NCBI GenBank assembly: GCA_002394125.1
Contig: DGSY01000043.1
Span: 1-10,058 of the forward strand
Direction: 5' to 3'
Length of the DNA: 10,058 nucleotides
DNA from: Ruminococcus sp. UBA4350
GTDB taxonomy: Bacteria; Bacillota; Clostridia; Oscillospirales; Ruminococcaceae
Below the pieces are notes generated by a model that was not told the origin of the DNA, searched no databases, and worked only from the letters and a program-made list of their open reading frames with translations. Position 1 is the stretch's first letter, and every line of letters begins with the position of its first letter. This document shows, in pieces, positions 5,948-10,058 of the stretch. The position numbers were made by a program, and so were the translations under genes.

Positions 5948-7792
5948 GTGAAAAAGACAAGACTGATTTCGCTCGCAGCAGCAGCGGCACTCGCCGTTAC
6001 ATCGCTGAGCATGGCCGTATTTGCAGAGGATTCTGCACCGGCAGAGGAATCTTCGGCAGCAGCCGCTGAAACCTATGTGCAGCCGGCAGCCGACAATGCA
6101 CATACCGTAACCATCACCAAGAAGGACAAGGCAGCACATACCTTTGAGGCATATCAGATCTTCACCGGCGTTCTGACCGGAAACAAAGAGGACAAGACCG
6201 ATGACAAGGCGGTCATGACCGAGATCAAGTGGGGCAAGAACATTGATCCCGCAAAGCTCGCGGCTGCGATCGAAAAAGAGCCGGTCGTCGCAAAGGCACT
6301 GGAGGATTACAACAAGGATAAGAAGCAGCTTGAGGAGCCGTATGCAGACAATCCTGTTCAGTTTGCAGCATTCGTCAGCGCAAACAACAGCAAGGAATTT
6401 GCTGAGGCGATCGCAAATGTGTTCAGCGCTGCACTGACAGGCACACCGGCAGGCTCCGCGGAGGTTGCCAAGGGTGAAACCGCGAAGTCCGGCGATATCG
6501 CGGGTCTGACCACCGGTTATTATCTCATCAAGGACAAGGCGGATTCCCTCGCAGGCTCTGAGGGCGCATACACTGATTTCGTGCTCCAGCTCGTGAACAA
6601 TGTGAAGGTCGATGCGAAGGCAGATGCTCCGGGCATTGACAAGAAGATCACCGACAAGGACGGCACCAATCCGCGTGACGGCGAGACCGCTTCAATCGGC
6701 GATACGGTCTACTATCAGCTCACATCCAAGGTTCCGGATATGGCCGGATACAAGACCTATTACTTCATCGCAGGCGACAAGATGTGCGACGGCCTGACCT
6801 TCCTCGATGATGTTTCCGTTAAGATCGGCGAGAACGATCTGGAGGACTCTGCATTCTATGTCAACCAGCCCGGCAGAGACGGCAAGACCTTCGAGGTCGT
6901 GCTGAAGAACTTCATCCAGTACAAGGATCTGAAGGACGAGCCGATCACGATCACCTATTCCGCACTCCTGAACGAGAACTGCGACCGCACCATCGCGGGC
7001 AACCCGAACGAGGTCGATCTGCTCTTCTCCAACGATCCGAATTACGATTACAAGGGCAAGCCCTCCGATAATCCGGATGAGCCGAACAATCCTGATGAGC
7101 CGGGCCCGAAGGAGCCGACCGGCAAGACACCGAAATCCGAGACCAAGGTCTACACCACCGGTATCCGCGTCCTGAAGCTCGATGAGAGCAAGAAGCCGCT
7201 CTCCGGCGCAAAGTTCAAGCTCACCGGCGCAGGCACCACCGCAGTCATCAGCCTCCAGAGCAAGTTCGAGGAGGATGCAGCGGGTACCTACTACAAGCTC
7301 GCAAACGGCACCTACACCACCACCAAGCCCACCGAAAAGACCAAGGCACTCTATGAATCCGAGAAGACCTACAAGCTCGTTGAGGACGAGGAGTCTGTCG
7401 AGATGGTCGCAACGGCAACGGAAAGCGGCGAGATCGAGGCATGGGTTGACAAGGACGGTTATCTCGTCTTCTCCGGTCTCGGCGACGGCGAATACACCAT
7501 TCAGGAAACTGAAGCACCGAAGGGCTACAACATCGACAATACCGAGTACAAGATCACGATCACCAGTGCGCCGACCTTTGAGGCTCCGAACTGGAAGGTC
7601 AATGACAAGGATGTCACACCGGCAGCAGACAACAGCTGGACCGTCTTTACGCAGGAGATCACCAACAAGAAGGGCATCATCCTTCCGTCTACCGGCGGCA
7701 TCGGCACGGTTGTCTTCTATGTGGTCGGTTCTCTGCTGATCGCAGGCGCAGTTGTCCTGTTCGTCAATAAGAAGAAAAAGGCAGCAAAATAA
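5948..7792 (+). CDS. Major pilin (shaft subunit), LPSTG-anchored
   Basis: A 614-residue backbone pilin. The signal peptide is MKKTRLISLAAAAALAV onward, with likely cleavage after VFA (residue 26). An N-terminal domain (about 50-222) is followed by a middle isopeptide domain (PGIDKKITDKDG at 228-239 to NEVDLLFSNDPN), a Pro/Asp-rich linker with NPDEP repeats (about 372-398), and a C-terminal Cna_B domain (about 405-575). That domain has likely bond-forming Lys410 and Asn573 with Glu520 in the E-box EYTIQETEAPKGY. LPSTG (579-583), a membrane segment and KKKKAAK end the protein. GTG at 5948 is preferred over TTG at 5942 because AAAGGA (5933-5938) is too close to the TTG. No canonical YPK pilin motif is seen. 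VDAK near residue 223 lies where one is expected. Codon use is strongly biased to ACC, AAG and CTC, as in abundant proteins. Confidence 0.93.
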   Translation: MKKTRLISLAAAAALAVTSLSMAVFAEDSAPAEESSAAAAETYVQPAADNAHTVTITKKDKAAHTFEAYQIFTGVLTGNKEDKTDDKAVMTEIKWGKNIDPAKLAAAIEKEPVVAKALEDYNKDKKQLEEPYADNPVQFAAFVSANNSKEFAEAIANVFSAALTGTPAGSAEVAKGETAKSGDIAGLTTGYYLIKDKADSLAGSEGAYTDFVLQLVNNVKVDAKADAPGIDKKITDKDGTNPRDGETASIGDTVYYQLTSKVPDMAGYKTYYFIAGDKMCDGLTFLDDVSVKIGENDLEDSAFYVNQPGRDGKTFEVVLKNFIQYKDLKDEPITITYSALLNENCDRTIAGNPNEVDLLFSNDPNYDYKGKPSDNPDEPNNPDEPGPKEPTGKTPKSETKVYTTGIRVLKLDESKKPLSGAKFKLTGAGTTAVISLQSKFEEDAAGTYYKLANGTYTTTKPTEKTKALYESEKTYKLVEDEESVEMVATATESGEIEAWVDKDGYLVFSGLGDGEYTIQETEAPKGYNIDNTEYKITITSAPTFEAPNWKVNDKDVTPAADNSWTVFTQEITNKKGIILPSTGGIGTVVFYVVGSLLIAGAVVLFVNKKKKAAK

Positions 7793-7828
7793 TATCCAAA
7801 CCCGATAGAAAGCCAAACGCGAAGGCTG

Positions 7829-7856
7829 GCAGCGGAAGCCGCAGTGCTTCCGCTGC
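7829..7856 (+). promoter_or_regulatory. Intercistronic hairpin between pilin and sortase genes
   Basis: GCAGCGGAAGC (7829-7839) and GCTTCCGCTGC (7846-7856) form a perfect 11-bp, GC-rich stem with a six-base loop. No T-run follows, so it is not a standard terminator. It sits 36 bases after the pilin stop and 12 bases before the sortase ribosome site. It could protect the pilin mRNA 3' end, mark a processing site, or cause partial termination, giving more pilin than sortase. Confidence 0.7.
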
Positions 7857-7879
7857 GCCATCGCAGCAGGGAGAGTCCA

Positions 7880-8746
7880 ATGAAAAAATGGATCCGTGAG
7901 CATTTGATTGACATTGTGATCGTATTGATGTTTGTCGTTGGACTGTCCGTGCTGCTATACCCTTCGATCAGCAGCTACATCAACGCAAAGCACGCTTCCA
8001 GGGCGATTTCGCTTTACAGCTCGTCGATCGACAATGCCTCGGATGAGGCGATCGCCGGAATGATGCGCGTGGCCGAATCCTATAACCGCGCACTCGCGGG
8101 CGACCGCGATGCGTTCTATCTGCCGGATTCGGTGAACGGCTATGAGACCGCGCTCGATGTCACCGGAACCGGTGTCATGGGCTATATTGACATCGGAAAG
8201 ATCGGCGTACAGCTCCCGATCTATCACGGCGTCGATCCGACAGTCCTGCAAATCGGCGTCGGCCATCTGGAGGGCACCAGCCTTCCGGTCGGCGGAAAAA
8301 GCACACACTGTGTGCTGTCCGGTCACCGCGGTCTGCCGAGCGCAAAGCTCTTTACCGATCTCGATAAGCTGGAGGTCGGGGATACCTTCACGATCACAGT
8401 CCTGCGGCAGACACTGATCTATCAGGTCGATCAGATCAAGGTCGTGCTGCCCTCGGAAACCGGTGATCTGCAAATTGAAAATGACAAGGATTACTGTACG
8501 CTGCTGACCTGTACGCCCTACGGCATCAATACGCACAGGCTTCTGGTGCGCGGTGTCAGGCTGCGTCAGAGTGCGGAGGATCCGCGCATTTATATCCCGA
8601 ACGAAGCATTCCGGATCGACCCGCTGATCGTGATGCCGGTCGCTGCGGCACCGGTCTTTACTGTTTGGATGATGATCCTGCTTACGCAGCGCAGAAAATG
8701 GCGCGATCGGCGCAGACGGAAAAAGGAGGAGAAAAAGAAGGCATGA
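7880..8746 (+). CDS. srtC: Class C (pilus-polymerising) sortase
   Basis: A 288-residue membrane transpeptidase that cuts LPXTG-type sorting signals and joins subunits to a pilin lysine. Membrane segments lie near both ends (about 10-30 and 247-268), typical of class C. The catalytic His149 is in LSGHRGLPSAKLF, Cys211 in LLTCTPYGINTH and Arg220 in THRLLVRG. A lid region (about 55-95) contains FYLPDSVNGY but no DPF/DPW lid motif. The C-terminus is very basic (RRKWRDRRRRKK). The ATG at 7880 is used because AGGGAG (7868-7873) precedes it. An in-frame GTG upstream at 7844 lies within the hairpin loop region and lacks a ribosome site. Likely substrates are the LPSTG tip and shaft proteins upstream. 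The gene overlaps the next one by four bases (ATGA), implying coupled translation. Confidence 0.94.
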   Translation: MKKWIREHLIDIVIVLMFVVGLSVLLYPSISSYINAKHASRAISLYSSSIDNASDEAIAGMMRVAESYNRALAGDRDAFYLPDSVNGYETALDVTGTGVMGYIDIGKIGVQLPIYHGVDPTVLQIGVGHLEGTSLPVGGKSTHCVLSGHRGLPSAKLFTDLDKLEVGDTFTITVLRQTLIYQVDQIKVVLPSETGDLQIENDKDYCTLLTCTPYGINTHRLLVRGVRLRQSAEDPRIYIPNEAFRIDPLIVMPVAAAPVFTVWMMILLTQRRKWRDRRRRKKEEKKKA

Positions 8747-9639
8747 AACAACTGAAAGCACTTGTGTTTTGCCTCGTTCTGATGCTCGCGGCGGGGGCGG
8801 CGATGCCTGCCTTTGCCGAAAAGATCTCGGATTTTGATCCGGCGCATCTTTGCTCGCTGAAGGTCGTTCTTTCCACGGAGGACGGTCAGAATGCAGCAGG
8901 TGCAGAGGTCGTGATCTGGCAGGTTGCGGATGTACTGACCGCGGATGACAGCTTCCGCTATGAATGGACAAAGCCCTTCGCGGAATGCGGTCTGGTGCCG
9001 GAGGATATCACCGCTGCAAAGCTCGCGAATGATCTCTATGCGTATGCGCAGAAGCAGAAGCTGGAGGGCATCTCCAAATTTACCGATCTCAACGGCACTG
9101 CCGATTTTGCGGAGCTTCGTTCCGGACTGTATCTGGCGGCGGAGCAGGGGAATACCGGCGAATTTGCCGCGATCAAGCCGTTTCTGATCGCACTGCCGAC
9201 CGTCACGGGGGACGAGATCTCCTATGAGGGAACAGCGCTGCCGAAGATCGCCGCAGACCGTTCCGCAAGACTCAAGGTCAATAAGGTCTGGAACGATGAC
9301 GGCAAAAAGCGTCCGGAAAATGTGCAGGTGCAGATCCTGCGCGGCGACAAGGTCTATGACACCGTGACGCTCTCCGAGGAAAACAACTGGACTGCGCGCT
9401 GGGACTGCGTGGTCTATGCGGATGACTGGTCGGTGAAGGAGGTCAGTGTGCCGGCGGGCTACGTCGTAACCTATCAGCAGAACGGCATGACCTTTACCGT
9501 GACGAATACCGAAAAGCTGATCCAGACCGGACAACTGACCCGCCCGATCCCGTATCTCGCGGGCGGCGGACTGGTGCTGATGCTGATCGGTACGGCACTG
9601 ATCTTCTCCGGAAGGAGAAAAAACGATGAGCAAGGTTAA
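8743..9639 (+). CDS. Basal/minor pilin with Cna_B domain and LIQTG sorting signal
   Basis: A 298-residue exported pilin-like protein. The signal peptide is cleaved probably after PAFA (residue 25). Residues about 35-168 form an N-terminal beta-type pilin domain (LKVVLSTEDGQNAAGAEVVIW, then FAELRSGLYLAAE). Residues about 175-256 are a Cna_B domain with likely isopeptide Lys181 (VNKVWNDDG), Glu233 and Asn255 (TVTNTE). The anchor reads LIQTGQ (259-264), with Ile where LPXTG has Pro, followed by a membrane segment (about 270-289) and a short GRRK tail. The start ATG at 8743 overlaps the sortase stop, with AGGAGGA (8724-8730) upstream. The differing anchor signal and the place before a second sortase gene suggest that it is the base subunit linked to the wall by that enzyme, ending the polymer. 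Confidence 0.88.
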   Translation: MKQLKALVFCLVLMLAAGAAMPAFAEKISDFDPAHLCSLKVVLSTEDGQNAAGAEVVIWQVADVLTADDSFRYEWTKPFAECGLVPEDITAAKLANDLYAYAQKQKLEGISKFTDLNGTADFAELRSGLYLAAEQGNTGEFAAIKPFLIALPTVTGDEISYEGTALPKIAADRSARLKVNKVWNDDGKKRPENVQVQILRGDKVYDTVTLSEENNWTARWDCVVYADDWSVKEVSVPAGYVVTYQQNGMTFTVTNTEKLIQTGQLTRPIPYLAGGGLVLMLIGTALIFSGRRKNDEQG

Positions 9640-10058
9640 GATCGGCCTCGGCATTCTGATTCTGCTGCTCGGCTTCGCAATGGTCTGCGCCTGCGGGCTG
9701 CTGATCTATCACAACGAGCAGGAGAGTCTGGAGGCGGCGGATTCCGCACGGCATACGCTGCCGGAGCTGAAAGAGAAGATCGCCGAGGTGACAGGCGATC
9801 CGGAGAATACGCTCTATCAGCGCTATCTGCTGGGCGACGCCTATGTCGCGCCGGATTCGGACGAGGCCGCGGAGGAATTTGTGATCCCGATGGACGGTTA
9901 CAGCTACATCGGCTATCTGACATTCCCGACGCTCGGCATGGAGCTGCCGGTTCTGGATTCATGGGATACGGTGCGGCTGCGCAAGGCGCCCTGCCGCTAT
10001 TACGGTTCCGCGGAGACGCAGGATCTCGTCATTGCGGCGCATAATTACCGCAGCAGCT
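9626..10058 (+). CDS. Second sortase, class unassigned (partial, cut by window end)
   Basis: The first 144 residues of a second sortase-family transpeptidase. A membrane segment (about 5-28) is followed by a helical linker, then the start of the sortase barrel: YIGYLTFPTLGMELPVLD and LRKAPCRYYGSAETQDLVI. The last bases include AAHNYRSS, where His139 is the likely catalytic histidine. The Cys and Arg must lie beyond the window. The barrel sequence differs clearly from the class C enzyme upstream, so it is a distinct type, not a duplicate. The ATG at 9626 has AGGAG (9613-9617) at good spacing and overlaps the basal pilin stop by 14 bases. It probably anchors the LIQTGQ basal pilin to peptidoglycan. 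This is inferred from gene order. Confidence 0.85.
   Translation, partial: MSKVKIGLGILILLLGFAMVCACGLLIYHNEQESLEAADSARHTLPELKEKIAEVTGDPENTLYQRYLLGDAYVAPDSDEAAEEFVIPMDGYSYIGYLTFPTLGMELPVLDSWDTVRLRKAPCRYYGSAETQDLVIAAHNYRSS

Noticed and set aside
7844..7879. Upstream GTG start for the class C sortase
   Set aside because: It lies in the hairpin loop with no ribosome site. The ATG at 7880 has AGGGAG upstream and starts directly before the membrane segment.
6692..7903. 403-codon open frame on the minus strand opposite the major pilin
   Set aside because: It is antisense to a clearly coding, strongly codon-biased gene. The lack of stops follows from the codon pattern of the plus strand, the product is low-complexity and it has no ribosome site or known motif.
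7955..8971. 338-codon minus-strand open frame opposite the class C sortase
   Set aside because: The plus strand encodes an intact sortase with all catalytic residues. The opposite frame is a by-product.
8590..9654. 354-codon minus-strand open frame opposite the basal pilin
   Set aside because: It is antisense to a gene with signal peptide, Cna_B domain and sorting signal. The minus-strand product shows no recognisable features.
1..10058. CRISPR arrays, tRNA or rRNA genes, insertion sequences
   Set aside because: No regularly spaced repeats, tRNA-like cloverleaf, rRNA stretch or transposase-like frame was seen on either strand.

Overview
The window looks like a chromosomal segment of a low-to-mid GC Gram-positive gut Firmicute. 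Supporting signs are strong AGGAGG-type ribosome sites, sigma-A promoters with 17-bp spacers, sortase-anchored surface proteins, and an Rrf2 and a TipA-like MerR regulator. The style of the proteins, especially the Clostridia-type pilus sortase and the LIQTGQ basal pilin, suggests Oscillospiraceae (Ruminococcus-like). That placement is inference from memory and was not tested by search.

Left part (1-1790). The window opens with the last codons of a gene of unknown identity, then a compact, strongly foldable non-coding segment (about 82-208) that resembles an interspersed structured repeat, then a bidirectional terminator. An IscR-like Rrf2 regulator lies on the minus strand with a clear promoter and a dyad at its transcription start. 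Divergent from it is a TipA/Mta-type MerR regulator. Its promoter has the 19-bp spacer and central palindrome typical of MerR targets, and an internal ribosome site could give a separate drug-binding short form, as in tipA.

Right part (1791-10058). A near-consensus promoter in an AT-rich stretch starts a tightly packed, one-direction pilus operon: dedicated signal peptidase I, 1072-residue LPSTG tip/adhesin protein, LPSTG major pilin, class C sortase, basal pilin with the non-canonical sorting signal LIQTGQ, and a second, different sortase cut by the window edge.

The likely scheme is as follows. The signal peptidase helps process the precursors. The class C sortase joins LPSTG subunits (shaft and tip) into a covalent polymer. 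The second sortase attaches the finished pilus, through the LIQTGQ basal subunit, to the cell wall. A GC-rich hairpin without a U-tract between the pilin and sortase genes may set more pilin than sortase. The most unusual item is the tip protein's N-terminal peptidase-like (CHAP/NlpC-like) domain, in which the expected catalytic Cys and His positions read Asn and Arg while the Asp-rich loop is kept, suggesting a non-catalytic binding domain.
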